Assembly (NCBI RefSeq): GCF_036013645.1
Contig: NZ_CP107869.1
Location: forward strand, 7,936,001 to 8,000,000
Direction: 5' to 3'
Origin: Streptomyces sp. NBC_00490
Lineage (GTDB): Bacteria; Actinomycetota; Actinomycetes; Streptomycetales; Streptomycetaceae
DNA length: 64,000 nt
The first letter of the stretch is position 1; every line of letters starts with the position of its first letter. The notes beneath the pieces are model-generated. The model did not search any database and was not told the DNA's origin. It saw only the letters and a list, made by a program, of their open reading frames with translations. The position numbers and the translations under genes are program-made. Below are positions 43,858-52,773 of this stretch, piece after piece.

Positions 43858-46587
43858 ATGACGCACGACGTGACCGACCGACCCCCCGCCCACGCCCTGC
43901 TCGCTGACGGCACCACTGTGTGCATCCGTCCCGTGAGGCCGAGCGACCACGATCAGTTGGAGGGGCTGTACGAGGAGATGTCCCCAGAGAACCTGCGCCT
44001 GAGGTTCTTCGCCGCGAGCCGCCGGTCCGCCGGTCTGGCCGCCGACCGGGCCTGTGCTCCGGCCCGCACCGGCTACCGGGCGCTGCTGGCCGAGACGCAG
44101 GGCCAGGTGATCGGCCTCGCCGAGTACGACACAGGGGACGAGAAGGACGCGGCCGAAGTGTCCATCGCTGTCGCCGACGGGCTGCACCACCGGGGCGTGG
44201 GGACCCTGCTCGTCGAGCACCTCGTCTCGGCCGCCCGCGCGGAGGGCATCACGACCTTCACGGCCGACGCGCTCAGTGAGAACCACGAGGTGTTGAAGCT
44301 CTTCGCCGACCTCGGTCTACGCACGGACCGCCGCTTCGAGGGCCCGGAGGTGCGCTGCACCATCGTCCTCGACCAGAGCGACAGCTACCTCACGGCGGTC
44401 GAGGAACGCGGCCGGGCCGCCGATGTCGCCAGCCTGGAGCCGCTGCTGCGGCCGAAGGTGGTCGCCGTCATAGGCGCCGGGCGCAAGCCGGGTTCGGTGG
44501 GCCGGGCGATCCTGCACCAGCTGCACTCGGGCGGTTACACCGGGCGCCTGTTCGCGGTGAACTCCGCCGCGCACGCGATTCTCGGCGTGCCGTCCTACTC
44601 GTCGGTCAGCGCCCTGCCCAGGACGCCTGACCTCGCGGTGCTCGCCGTACCTGCCGCCGCGATCCCGGAGACAGCCGAGGAGTGCGGCAAGGCGGGCGTA
44701 CGCGCCCTCCTCGTCGTCACCGCAGGCATTCACGCCGACCAGGCCCAAGCCCTGCTGGCGTCCTGCCGTTCGTACGGCATGCGCCTCGTCGGACCCAACT
44801 GCCTCGGCATCGCCAACACCGACCCGCAACTGAGCCTGGACGCCACGTTCGCTGCCGGACATCCGCGCCCCGGCACCGCGGGCGTCGCTGTGCAGTCCGG
44901 CGGCGTCGGCATCGCCCTGCTCGACGGGCTGTCCCGGCTCGGTATCGGCGTCTCTTCCTTCGCCTCTCTCGGCGACAAGTACGACGTCAGCGGCAACGAC
45001 ATGCTTCAGTGGTGGGAGAACGACGGCCGCACCGACCTCGCCCTGCTGCACCTGGAGTCGTTCGGCAGTCCACGGGCGTTCTCCCGCACCGCCCGGCGCG
45101 TGACCCGCCGTATGCCCGTACTGACCGTCGACGCCGGGCGCACCGACGCGGGCCGGCGCGCTGCCGCCTCGCACACAGCGGCCGCCGCCACCCGCACGAT
45201 GACCCGCGGCGCGCTCTTCACCCAGGCCGGCATCACCGCAACCCGGTCGATCGGCGAACTCCTTGAGACCGCCGCGCTGTTGCACTCGCAGCCACTGCCG
45301 CCAGGCAGCAGGGTGGCGATCGTCACCAACGCGGGCGGGGCCGGTGTCCTCGCGGCCGACGCCTGCGCCGAAGCCGGGCTGTCGCTCCCGGCGCCCACAC
45401 CGGAACTCATCGACGACCTGCTCGCCGTCCTGCCGGACGGGGCTGCCGTGGGCAACCCGGTCGACGCCACCGCCGCCGTCACGGAGGAACAGCTCACGGA
45501 CTGCGTGGACCGGATCATGCGGTACGGCGGCGTCGACGCCGTCCTCGTGGCCCTGGTGCCCACGGCGGTCGCCGCGGCGACCGGCGACGACCTCGTCCGG
45601 GCCCTCACCCTCACCCACTCTCGGCTGCGCTCGAGCGGGGGGACCCCCATCCCCGGCCGGAGGGCGAAGCCGATCGTCGTGGTACGGCTCGAACAGGGCC
45701 TGCCCGTAGAGCTGTTGCCCGCTGCAGAGGGCGGCACCGTCCCGTCGTACGCCGAACCCCAGGCGGCGGCACGGGCGTTGGCGCACGCCGCCCACCGCGC
45801 GGCCTGGCTCGCCCGTCCCGCCGGGACCGTCCCCGACCCCGACGGCGTCGAGGCGGAACGAGCCCGCACCATCGTCGAGACCTACCTCGCCGCACACCCC
45901 GACGGCGGCTGGCTGGACCCGCGTACCTGCGCCGACCTGCTGGCCTGCTACGGCATCCCGCAGATCCCCTGGGCCTGGGCCGAGACGGAGGACGACGCCG
46001 TCTTGGCCGCCGACCGGCTGCGCGGCAGCGATGGCCGGGTGGTAATGAAGGCCCACTGGCCCGGGCTGGTGCACAAAAGCCAGCAGCACGCCGTCCACCT
46101 CGACCTGCGCGGCGATTCCGCAATTCGGGCCGCCTTCCGAGACCTGGAAGCCCGCTTCGCCGGACTGATGACCGGTGTCGTGCTGCAGCCGCTCGCCATC
46201 CGCGGTACCGAGCTGTTCGCGGGCGTCGTCCAGGACCAGGTCTTCGGCCCGCTCGTTCTGTTCGGGCTCGGCGGTACGGCCACAGAGGTCCTGGCCGACC
46301 ACGCGGCCCGTCTCGCCCCGCTCACTGACCACGACGTGCACGACCTGATCACCTCCCCGCGCTGCGCCCCGCTTCTGTTCGGCGCGCACGGCGACGGACC
46401 CGTCGACCTCGAGGAGCTGGAGCAGCTGCTGCTGCGGCTGTCCCGAATGGCGGCGGATTTGCCGCAGCTCGCCGAGACCGACTTCAACCCGGTCCTCGCG
46501 ACGCCGGGCGGCGTCACCGTGCTGGACGCGCGGATCCGCCTGGTGCCGTGCAGGCCCCAGGACCCCTATCTGCGCCGGCTCCGCTGA
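43858..46587 (+). CDS. GNAT acetyltransferase fused to NDP-forming acyl-CoA synthetase (Pat-like)
   Basis: This is a 909-residue fusion. A GNAT domain (about 1-160, with DGLHHRGVGTLLVEHLVSAARAEG for acetyl-CoA binding) precedes a CoA-binding Rossmann domain (KVVAVIGAGRKPGSVGRAIL), ligase domains, and a C-terminal ATP-grasp domain (VVMKAHWPGLVHKSQQHAV, LVLFGLGGTATEV). SHTAAAA keeps the histidine (His439) phosphorylated in active ADP-forming synthetases, which some Pat proteins have lost. It could acetylate proteins, conserve acyl-CoA energy as ATP, or both. A CBS-BON gene follows 13 bp later. Confidence 0.88.
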   Translation: MTHDVTDRPPAHALLADGTTVCIRPVRPSDHDQLEGLYEEMSPENLRLRFFAASRRSAGLAADRACAPARTGYRALLAETQGQVIGLAEYDTGDEKDAAEVSIAVADGLHHRGVGTLLVEHLVSAARAEGITTFTADALSENHEVLKLFADLGLRTDRRFEGPEVRCTIVLDQSDSYLTAVEERGRAADVASLEPLLRPKVVAVIGAGRKPGSVGRAILHQLHSGGYTGRLFAVNSAAHAILGVPSYSSVSALPRTPDLAVLAVPAAAIPETAEECGKAGVRALLVVTAGIHADQAQALLASCRSYGMRLVGPNCLGIANTDPQLSLDATFAAGHPRPGTAGVAVQSGGVGIALLDGLSRLGIGVSSFASLGDKYDVSGNDMLQWWENDGRTDLALLHLESFGSPRAFSRTARRVTRRMPVLTVDAGRTDAGRRAAASHTAAAATRTMTRGALFTQAGITATRSIGELLETAALLHSQPLPPGSRVAIVTNAGGAGVLAADACAEAGLSLPAPTPELIDDLLAVLPDGAAVGNPVDATAAVTEEQLTDCVDRIMRYGGVDAVLVALVPTAVAAATGDDLVRALTLTHSRLRSSGGTPIPGRRAKPIVVVRLEQGLPVELLPAAEGGTVPSYAEPQAAARALAHAAHRAAWLARPAGTVPDPDGVEAERARTIVETYLAAHPDGGWLDPRTCADLLACYGIPQIPWAWAETEDDAVLAADRLRGSDGRVVMKAHWPGLVHKSQQHAVHLDLRGDSAIRAAFRDLEARFAGLMTGVVLQPLAIRGTELFAGVVQDQVFGPLVLFGLGGTATEVLADHAARLAPLTDHDVHDLITSPRCAPLLFGAHGDGPVDLEELEQLLLRLSRMAADLPQLAETDFNPVLATPGGVTVLDARIRLVPCRPQDPYLRRLR

Positions 46588-46600
46588 GGAGGGAACGGAC

Positions 46601-47335
46601 ATGAAGCACAACAAGGTCGGCTCCGTGATGACCACGGACGTCGTCCGCGCCACCTACGGCACCCCGTTCAAGGAGGTCGCCAGGCTGCTCGCGGCCCACC
46701 GGATCAGCGGGCTGCCGGTGGTCGACGAGGACGAAAAGGTCATCGGCGTCATCTCCGAAACGGACCTGGTGGCACGCCAGGCGGCCACTCCCGAAGCGTA
46801 CGAACCGCGCCGTCGCTTCGCGTTCCTCCACGGGCTGACGCGCGGTGCCCGACGGCAGGCGGCGAAGGTGCACGCCCGCACCGCCGGCCGGCTGATGATC
46901 GAGCCGCCCGTCACCGCGCACGCCGACGACACCATCGTCGAGGCCGCCCGCACCATGGCCCAGCACCAGGTGGAACGTCTGCCGGTGCTCGACGAGACGG
47001 ACCGGCTGGTCGGCATTGTCACCCGCCGCGACCTGCTCCAGGTATTCCTGCGGCCCGATGGGGAACTCCGCAATGAGGTGATCGAGGACGTACTGGTGCG
47101 CACCCTGTGGCTGCCGCCCCGCAGCATCGACGTGTCCGTGGTGGAAGGCGTCGCCACCCTCACAGGCCACATGGAACGCAAGAGCGAGACGGAGATCGCC
47201 CTGTCGATGACCCGGCGGATCGGCGGCGTGGTCGGCGTGGTCGACAGGCTTACCTACCGACTGGACGACGCGCACCTGCGCCCCCAGGAGCAGGCGCTGC
47301 ACGGCGTGGCCGACGACTGGCTGCGCCGAGTATGA
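46601..47335 (+). CDS. CBS-pair protein with BON domain
   Basis: This 244-residue protein has two CBS motifs: VGSVMTTDVVRATYGTPFKEVARLL with GLPVVDEDEKVIGVISETDLV, and TAHADDTIVEAARTMAQHQVERLPVLDETDRLVGIVTRRDLL. A C-terminal BON domain follows (about 165-225, DVSVVEGVATLTGHMERKSE). CBS pairs bind adenine nucleotides and BON domains often contact membranes. It is co-transcribed with the Pat-like gene and may report the energy state. A paralogue lies at 52025-52735. Confidence 0.9.
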   Translation: MKHNKVGSVMTTDVVRATYGTPFKEVARLLAAHRISGLPVVDEDEKVIGVISETDLVARQAATPEAYEPRRRFAFLHGLTRGARRQAAKVHARTAGRLMIEPPVTAHADDTIVEAARTMAQHQVERLPVLDETDRLVGIVTRRDLLQVFLRPDGELRNEVIEDVLVRTLWLPPRSIDVSVVEGVATLTGHMERKSETEIALSMTRRIGGVVGVVDRLTYRLDDAHLRPQEQALHGVADDWLRRV

Positions 47336-47351
47336 GAGGAGGCGTACCGCC

Positions 47352-47849
47352 ATGATCGGCACCGTGTTGGTCACGTACGGAACCACGAACGGATCGACGG
47401 CGCAGATCGCCGAGGCCATCGCCGACGTCCTGCGCAAGTACGGGCTGAAGGTCGAGTCCCTTCCGGCCCAGTCCGTGACGAGTGTGGCGTCGTATGACGC
47501 AGTGGTCGTGGGTGGCGGACTGTACGCCGGACGCTGGCAGAAGCACGCCCGCCGGTTCCTCCGTCGGCACCGAGACGACTTGGCCGAACGCCCACTGTGG
47601 CTGTTCAGCAGCGGCCCGCTCGACGCCTCGGCCTCGGAGCGGGACATCCCGCCCGCACCCGGCGTGAAGAAGGCAATGGTCGAGCTCGACGCCAGGGAGC
47701 ACGTCACCTTCGGAGGCTGCCTGGAGGAAGGCGCGAAGGGATGGGTCGCTCGGATGATCCTCCGCGACGGAAAGGGCGGAGACTTCCGAGACTTCACCGC
47801 GATCGAGACGTGGGCGGCACATGTCGCCGACGAGCTGACGCACAGATGA
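47352..47849 (+). CDS. flavodoxin-like (HemG/menaquinone-dependent) protein
   Basis: This 165-residue protein begins VLVTYGTTNGSTAQIAEAIADVLR, the FMN phosphate loop of flavodoxins, followed by YDAVVVGGGLYAGRW and PLWLFSSGPLD. Length and motifs match the HemG-like flavodoxin family. It ends the Pat-CBS-flavodoxin operon, 16 bp after the CBS gene. Electron transfer to or from quinones is plausible under hypoxia; the partner is unknown. Confidence 0.83.
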   Translation: MIGTVLVTYGTTNGSTAQIAEAIADVLRKYGLKVESLPAQSVTSVASYDAVVVGGGLYAGRWQKHARRFLRRHRDDLAERPLWLFSSGPLDASASERDIPPAPGVKKAMVELDAREHVTFGGCLEEGAKGWVARMILRDGKGGDFRDFTAIETWAAHVADELTHR

Positions 47850-47879
47850 GGGCGGGCCGGAGTGCTCCGCTCCGTCCAG

Positions 47880-47902
47880 ACCCCGGTGTCCGGCACCGGG
47901 GT
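47880..47902. terminator. hairpin after the Pat-CBS-flavodoxin operon
   Basis: Arms ACCCCGGTG and CACCGGGGT (9 bp, five-base loop) lie 30 bp after the flavodoxin-like stop codon. There is no T tract, as is usual in this GC range. Confidence 0.65.
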
Positions 47903-47918
47903 CGCCGCGTGGCCGCGC

Positions 47919-47975
47919 CTACGACAGCACCACGGCTACGGGGCACGTGGCCTCTTGCAACAGGGACCGATCATG
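47919..47975 (-). pseudogene. possible universal stress protein C-terminal relic
   Basis: A minus-strand frame ending at the stop codon at 47919 reads VHDRSLLQEATCPVAVV, resembling the last strand and helix of UspA domains. Nothing upstream extends the match; the DNA beyond about 47976 belongs to a Rv1733c-like relic on the other strand. The call rests on a single short motif. Confidence 0.3.
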
Positions 47976-48507
47976 TACCCCGCTCGGCAGTCTCCGCCTT
48001 GCTCCTGGAGTCGGCGCTGACCGGTGTGCGCGACCTGAGCACCGGCATGAAGTACGAACCACGTGCGGGCGAGAGTGCGCTGGACCGACGGTGACGGAAC
48101 CGTCCGCATCGACAACGCGAGCGTGAAGGTCGGCATCGTGGTGTAGGTGGACGGACGGACACGAGCAGCTGGTGTCCGCACCGATCGGCCCGGCGGAGGC
48201 GGCGGCGCGCGTGGGGCTGACTGACACCAGGGCGGCCTTGGCGGGCGGTCTGGTGATCCTCGCGGGCGGACACGCGGTCCGTCTGCGGATGGAGCCCCGG
48301 GCCACCGACCTTTGGGGCGAGGAGTGGGACCGGGGCGGGCCGCAGTGGGGCGCAAGACCAGCTGAGGGCCGGCCGCAGGCGCGCGTCACGTTTGCCTGCG
48401 GTCCGCCTCGCGTGCTGGCTCGGGTTGATCCTCCCGAGGTTCGGCGGACAGTGGGGCGCACTCAGTCGAAAGTGGGCGGGTTGGGCCATTGCGGAGCCAG
48501 TAAGTGA
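47976..48507 (+). pseudogene. frameshifted Rv1733c-family membrane protein relic
   Basis: Three plus-strand frames in order give RSAVSALLLESALTG, then VRARVRWTDGDGTVRIDNASVKVG (split by frame), then WTDGHEQLVSAPIGPAEAAA, a membrane helix LAGGLVILAGG and DLWGEEWDRGGPQWG. This is the order of Rv1733c-like proteins of actinobacteria, including their typical final Trp-Glu-Trp segment. The first membrane helix is lost and at least two indels break the frame. In M. tuberculosis Rv1733c belongs to the DosR regulon. A second relic lies at 54760-55389. Confidence 0.6.
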
Positions 48508-48583
48508 CACCTGAGCGTGGATGTGGCCGGGACGCGGTGAGATTGCCCGATTCACCGTAAGCAGTCAGCCGGTTGGGGTCGAT

Positions 48584-50896
48584 ATGGGCGACATGATCAC
48601 AGCAGCGGCCCTCGACGGAGCCACCGCGCGCACGCACAACCACTGTGCCGTACGGCCTCGTGAGGACGAGTCGCCCCGTATCGAGGACCGGTTCCGTGGG
48701 CTGTTGGAAGCGGCTCCGGACGCCATGGTGATCGTCGATGACGCCGGGACGGTCAGACTCGTCAACGCGCAGACGGAGACGCTCTTCGGGTATCGGCGCG
48801 AAGACCTCCTCGGCCGTCCGGTGGAGATGCTCATCCCCGGCCGGTTCCGCGCCCAGCACGGCGTCCACCGCGATGGATATGTCGGCACCCGGCAGGTGCG
48901 GCCGATGGGCGCAGGGCTGGAGCTGCACGGGCTGCGCAGGGACGGCAGCGAGTTCCCCGTCGAGATCAGCCTCAGCCCCCTGGAGACCGCCGATGGCCTT
49001 CTGGTCTCCGCCGCCGTACGCGACGTCAGCGAACGCAAGGCCGCCGAGGAAAAATTCCGGGGGCTGCTGGAGGCGGCCCCGGACGCCATGGTGATCGTCG
49101 ACGACGCCGGCACCATCAAACTCGTCAACGCCCAGACCGAGACCCTCTTCGGCTACCGGCGCGAAGAACTGCTCGGTCACCCGATCGAGTTGCTCATCCC
49201 GCACCGATTCCACGCCCACCACACCCGGCACCGGGCCCGCTATGCCACCAACCAGCAGGTGCGGCCGATGGGCGCCGGGCTCGAACTCCACGGGCTGCGC
49301 AGGGACGGCAGCGAGTTCCCCGTCGAGATCAGCCTCAGCCCCCTGGAGACCGCCGACGGCCTCCTCGTCTCCGCCGCCGTACGGGACGTCAGCGAACGCA
49401 AGGCCGCCGAGGCCCGCATCAACGAACTCGCCGCGCTCGTCGAGTCCTCCCAGGACGCGATCCTCGCCAAGACCCTCGACGGCCGCATCACCTACTGGAA
49501 CGCCGCCGCCCAGCGGCTGTACGGCTACACGTCCGAGGAGGCCATGGGCCAGCACGTGTCGATCCTGGCGCCACCGGACCGCAAGGACGAGATCACCCTG
49601 CTCGTGGAACGGCTCCGGGAGGGCGAGAAGATCGAGCACTTCGAAACCCTACGGCTCACCAGTACCGGTGGGATGCTCGACGTCGACGTCACCCTGTGGC
49701 CCACTCGCGACCCCGGCGGCTCGGTCATCGGCGCCTGCGCCATCGTGCGCGACGTCAGTGACCGCAAGAGAGCCGAAGCCGAACTGACCGTCCTGTACCA
49801 GCAGCAGAAGCACATCGCCCTCACCCTTCAGCGCAGCCTCATGGGCACCCCGCCCGCCATTCCCGGCCTGGCCGCCGCCAGCCGGTACCTGCCCGCCACC
49901 CAGGGCGCCGGCGTGGGCGGCGACTGGTTCGACCTCATCCCGCTGGGGGCCGGCCGGGTCGGGGTCCTGATCGGCGACGTCATGGGCCGCGGTCTGGAAG
50001 CGGCCTCCGTCATGGGCCAGTTGCGCTCCGCCGCCCACGCCCTGGCCAAGACCGGCATGCAGCCCCGCCAGCTCATGCAGGCCCTGGACGCGGTCGTCGC
50101 CGACCTCGACGTCCCCGACCAACTGGTCACCTGCTGCTACCTGGTCATCGCACCGGACGCCGGATCCGTCACCACCTGCTCGGCCGGCCATCTGCCCACC
50201 CTCGTCGCCAGCCCCGGCGACCACGTCCGCCGACTCTCCGCGCCCGTCAACGCTCCGCTCGGTGTCGGCGACATCCTCTACCAGCAGTCCTCCGCGGTGG
50301 TCCCGCCCGGTGCCACCCTCGTGCTGTACACCGATGGCATGGTCGAAACCCCCGGCAGCGACATCGAATGCCAGATCGACAAGCTGACCAAGGCCCTCGG
50401 TGACGCCTTCACCTCCGGCGCCGGCCTGGAGACCGCCGCCGACCACGTACTGGCCACACTGCTGCCCGATGCCGAGGGGCACGACGACGACGTCACACTG
50501 CTGCTGGCCCAGCTCCCCGCCGCCCCGCTGGCCACCGCCACCGCGGAACTGCCGGCCACGGCCTCCGCGGTATCCGAGGGCCGCTCCTTCCTGGTCGAGG
50601 CGTTCACCTCCTGGGACTGCGCGCACAGGGCAGACGACGCCAGGCTCTTGGTCTCCGAGGTGCTCACCAACGCCGTCCAGCACGCAGAGGGTCCCCTTCT
50701 CCTTCACCTGCGCCGTACCGTCACCGAACTCGCCGTCGAAGTCAACGACCTGAGCCCGCACCTGCCCCAGCCGCGGCTGGCCGCCGAGGACGAGGAGTCC
50801 GGGCGGGGGCTCATCCTCGTCGACGCCCTCGCCGACAGCTGGGGCGTCCGCCCCACCGACCAGGGAAAGACCACCTGGTTCACCCTCCGGCTGTGA
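48584..50896 (+). CDS. PAS-PAS-PAS sensor protein phosphatase with SpoIIE and HATPase domains
   Basis: This is a 770-residue cytoplasmic regulator. Three PAS domains (about 25-145, 146-266 and 267-400) precede a SpoIIE/PP2C domain (GAGVGGDWFDLIPLG, VGVLIGDVMGRGLEAA, VLYTDGMVETPG, DDDVTLLLAQ: metal-binding Asp residues) and a C-terminal RsbW-like HATPase (LVSEVLTNAVQHAEG, GRGLILVDALADSWGV). PAS1 and PAS2 are nearly identical, an obvious recent duplication. Such proteins adjust sigma-B-type partner switching by dephosphorylating STAS antagonists. ATG 48584 is chosen for fit to homologues; ATG 48593 is possible. No haem or flavin ligand is evident. Confidence 0.9.
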   Translation: MGDMITAAALDGATARTHNHCAVRPREDESPRIEDRFRGLLEAAPDAMVIVDDAGTVRLVNAQTETLFGYRREDLLGRPVEMLIPGRFRAQHGVHRDGYVGTRQVRPMGAGLELHGLRRDGSEFPVEISLSPLETADGLLVSAAVRDVSERKAAEEKFRGLLEAAPDAMVIVDDAGTIKLVNAQTETLFGYRREELLGHPIELLIPHRFHAHHTRHRARYATNQQVRPMGAGLELHGLRRDGSEFPVEISLSPLETADGLLVSAAVRDVSERKAAEARINELAALVESSQDAILAKTLDGRITYWNAAAQRLYGYTSEEAMGQHVSILAPPDRKDEITLLVERLREGEKIEHFETLRLTSTGGMLDVDVTLWPTRDPGGSVIGACAIVRDVSDRKRAEAELTVLYQQQKHIALTLQRSLMGTPPAIPGLAAASRYLPATQGAGVGGDWFDLIPLGAGRVGVLIGDVMGRGLEAASVMGQLRSAAHALAKTGMQPRQLMQALDAVVADLDVPDQLVTCCYLVIAPDAGSVTTCSAGHLPTLVASPGDHVRRLSAPVNAPLGVGDILYQQSSAVVPPGATLVLYTDGMVETPGSDIECQIDKLTKALGDAFTSGAGLETAADHVLATLLPDAEGHDDDVTLLLAQLPAAPLATATAELPATASAVSEGRSFLVEAFTSWDCAHRADDARLLVSEVLTNAVQHAEGPLLLHLRRTVTELAVEVNDLSPHLPQPRLAAEDEESGRGLILVDALADSWGVRPTDQGKTTWFTLRL

Positions 50897-50956
50897 GTGA
50901 TGGCACTCCTGGCCCACTCGAATCGGAGGACGCAGTCCTGCCTGTTCACTGCCCGG

Positions 50957-51184
50957 TCATCGAGGCGACTCCCCGTTCATGATGCGCCGCCCCACACATC
51001 CTGCCCAAATGGCCGGCAGGGCCTGGTAAGCCAGGAACTCGCACACGGGCTTCGGGAGATCGGTGGCGAACGACATCGCGGCGGCAAGAGTGTCCCTTAT
51101 CTTCAGCGTCCCCGCTGCCACTTCGATGGCGAGATCGATGACCGTTCCAGCAGGAAGCTCGACATCAGCATCACTTCCCGCCAA
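50957..51184 (-). CDS. short hypothetical protein
   Basis: This is a 75-residue frame from TTG 51184, reading ADVELPAGTVIDLAIEVAAG then TLKIRDTLAAAMSFATDLP. The amino-acid pattern looks protein-like (regular hydrophobic spacing), but the start is weak and I recognise no family. It may be a remnant or not a gene. Confidence 0.3.
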   Translation of the reverse strand: MAGSDADVELPAGTVIDLAIEVAAGTLKIRDTLAAAMSFATDLPKPVCEFLAYQALPAIWAGCVGRRIMNGESPR

Positions 51185-52024
51185 AGGGCCTGCCCCAACG
51201 TGGAGTTGACTTCACCGAGACCGCTTGGTCTTCGAACACGGAAAGGGAAGCTGCGCCACCGCCCAGTCGCACGCAGTCCGTACCGCGCACTGGCCCCCAG
51301 CCCCCGAGCCTGGAGAGACGACCGAACTCTCAGGGAAACCGGAGCCCGCATCCCGCGACGGGTCTGCGGCTCCGATCCCTCGCCCTCCGGCCCAATGGGG
51401 CGAACTCCCCTACGTCCCAACGACCGTGAGGACGATCCCGCGCGAGGTCTCGCGCCATGGGAAGAGGCGAGCCCTCGCGCAGACGGCCGCCGCCATCACC
51501 GACGACAGGGCGGCGGCCGCCACACCCGAACGTTCCCAGGTGCCAACTACCGACCTCCGCAACCGGTGCACGGCACACGCGGGCAACGCCCACATGCCCC
51601 TCACGCCCCGGGCATGAAACTGCGCAGACACGAATCCGCAGCCGTCAACCCGAAAGGGAAGTGCCCGCGCGGGCCGGCCGCACGGGCACGCAGCCGGTGG
51701 CCTCCCGCAAACGACCGACCGCAGCCTCGGCAGCACCGACTCCGCCGTGACCTCCCCGACAGGGCATCCCGGCGCGGCAGCCACAGCTTCGGGAAGCTGC
51801 CACCTGTCGCCCCGCCGTCCCGGCGGAGCCCGACACTCCGCCCGCCTGCATCCTCATCCCACCCACCCCGACCGGTCGAGCCGTTCAGCCCGGAACACGG
51901 GCCGAACGGCCCTGCACTGTTGCCAGTTCACGCAACTACACCCGCTCGGGTTCGGCTGGTCTCTCTCGCCGTGGCTCTGGTTGTCTCTGGAGGTGATCCC
52001 CTGAGGCTGGCCACTCGCGGTGGG
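51185..52024. other. long stretch without a supported gene, with one DosR-like box
   Basis: Frames on both strands here are low-complexity and lack family matches or start signals. The one clear element is GGGCCGAACGGCCC at 51899-51912, an exact DosR-like palindrome identical to that before the flavohaemoglobin gene. No intact gene begins near it, which suggests that a regulated gene was lost or decayed. Confidence 0.5.
51899..51912. promoter_or_regulatory. orphan DosR-like box
   Basis: GGGCCGAACGGCCC is an exact GGGNC-N4-GNCCC match, but neither neighbouring gene starts from this point: the phosphatase gene ends 1 kb to the left and the CBS-BON gene ends 113 bp to the right. Confidence 0.45.
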
Positions 52025-52735
52025 TCATGACGGCGACGCGTTCTCGCCCTCGCTGTGGCCTGAATGGGCAGCGGCCGACTCGGAGGAACCGCCGTGCTCG
52101 GCGAGGTCGAAGTCCACGTTGACGACACCCTCGACGGCCCGGACCAGACGTGCGGCCACAGGCACCAGGGATGTGTCCCGGATGCGGCCGCTGAGCGTCA
52201 CGACTCCGTCCCCCACCGTCACGCGTACGGCTGACGCCGGCGCGGGGAAGAGGTACGACACCACCTCCCGGCGTACCTCCTCCGCGATCTCCTCGTCGTC
52301 GCGCAGGAACACCTTGAGCAGGTCGGCGCGGCTGACGATGCCCTGCAGCATGCCCAGTTCGTCGACGACCGGCAGCCGCTTGACCTTGGCGCGCGCCAAG
52401 GCCCGCGCGGCCTGCGCGAGCGTTGCGTCGGCGTGGACCGTGAGGGCCGGAGAGGTCATCAGTTCCCCGGCGGTGACCGCGCCGGCCTTGGCGAGGTCGG
52501 ACAGGCGTCGCAGCTGGGTGTACCGGTCGGGGTCGCTGTCCCGGAACTCCTCCTTGGGCAGCAGGTCAGCCTCGGACACGACTCCGACGACGCGGCCCTC
52601 GCCCTCCAGGACGGGCAGGGCGCTGACCTTCCAGTCGTGCATCATCCGCACGATCTCCTTGAACGAGGCACCACGGCCGATGGCGGCGACGGTGTGGGTC
52701 ATCACGTCGCTGACGATGTGCGGGGTGCCGTGCAT
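52025..52735 (-). CDS. CBS-pair protein with BON domain
   Basis: This 236-residue protein begins MHGTPHIVSDVMTHTVAAIG. It has two CBS motifs (KVSALPVLEGEGRVVGVVSEADLL and VKRLPVVDELGMLQGIVSRADLL) and a BON domain (about 155-220, VRVTVGDGVVTLSGRIRD), then a Ser/His/Glu-rich tail. ATG 52735 has AGGAGG five bases upstream. It follows the cyclic-nucleotide-binding gene by 38 bp in the same direction, so the pair forms an operon. It is a paralogue of 46601-47335 and resembles M. tuberculosis Hrp1, a DosR-regulon CBS protein. Confidence 0.9.
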   Translation of the reverse strand: MHGTPHIVSDVMTHTVAAIGRGASFKEIVRMMHDWKVSALPVLEGEGRVVGVVSEADLLPKEEFRDSDPDRYTQLRRLSDLAKAGAVTAGELMTSPALTVHADATLAQAARALARAKVKRLPVVDELGMLQGIVSRADLLKVFLRDDEEIAEEVRREVVSYLFPAPASAVRVTVGDGVVTLSGRIRDTSLVPVAARLVRAVEGVVNVDFDLAEHGGSSESAAAHSGHSEGENASPS

Positions 52736-52773
52736 GATGCCTCCTTGGCGACGGTCGCTTCCACTCGGCGCGA

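Noticed and set aside
51980..52000. GGAGGTGATCC near 51987, a perfect complement to the 16S rRNA tail
   Set aside because: No sensible reading frame follows: the next in-frame codons stop within about nine residues, and the longer frame at 52020 only mirrors the CBS-BON gene on the other strand.
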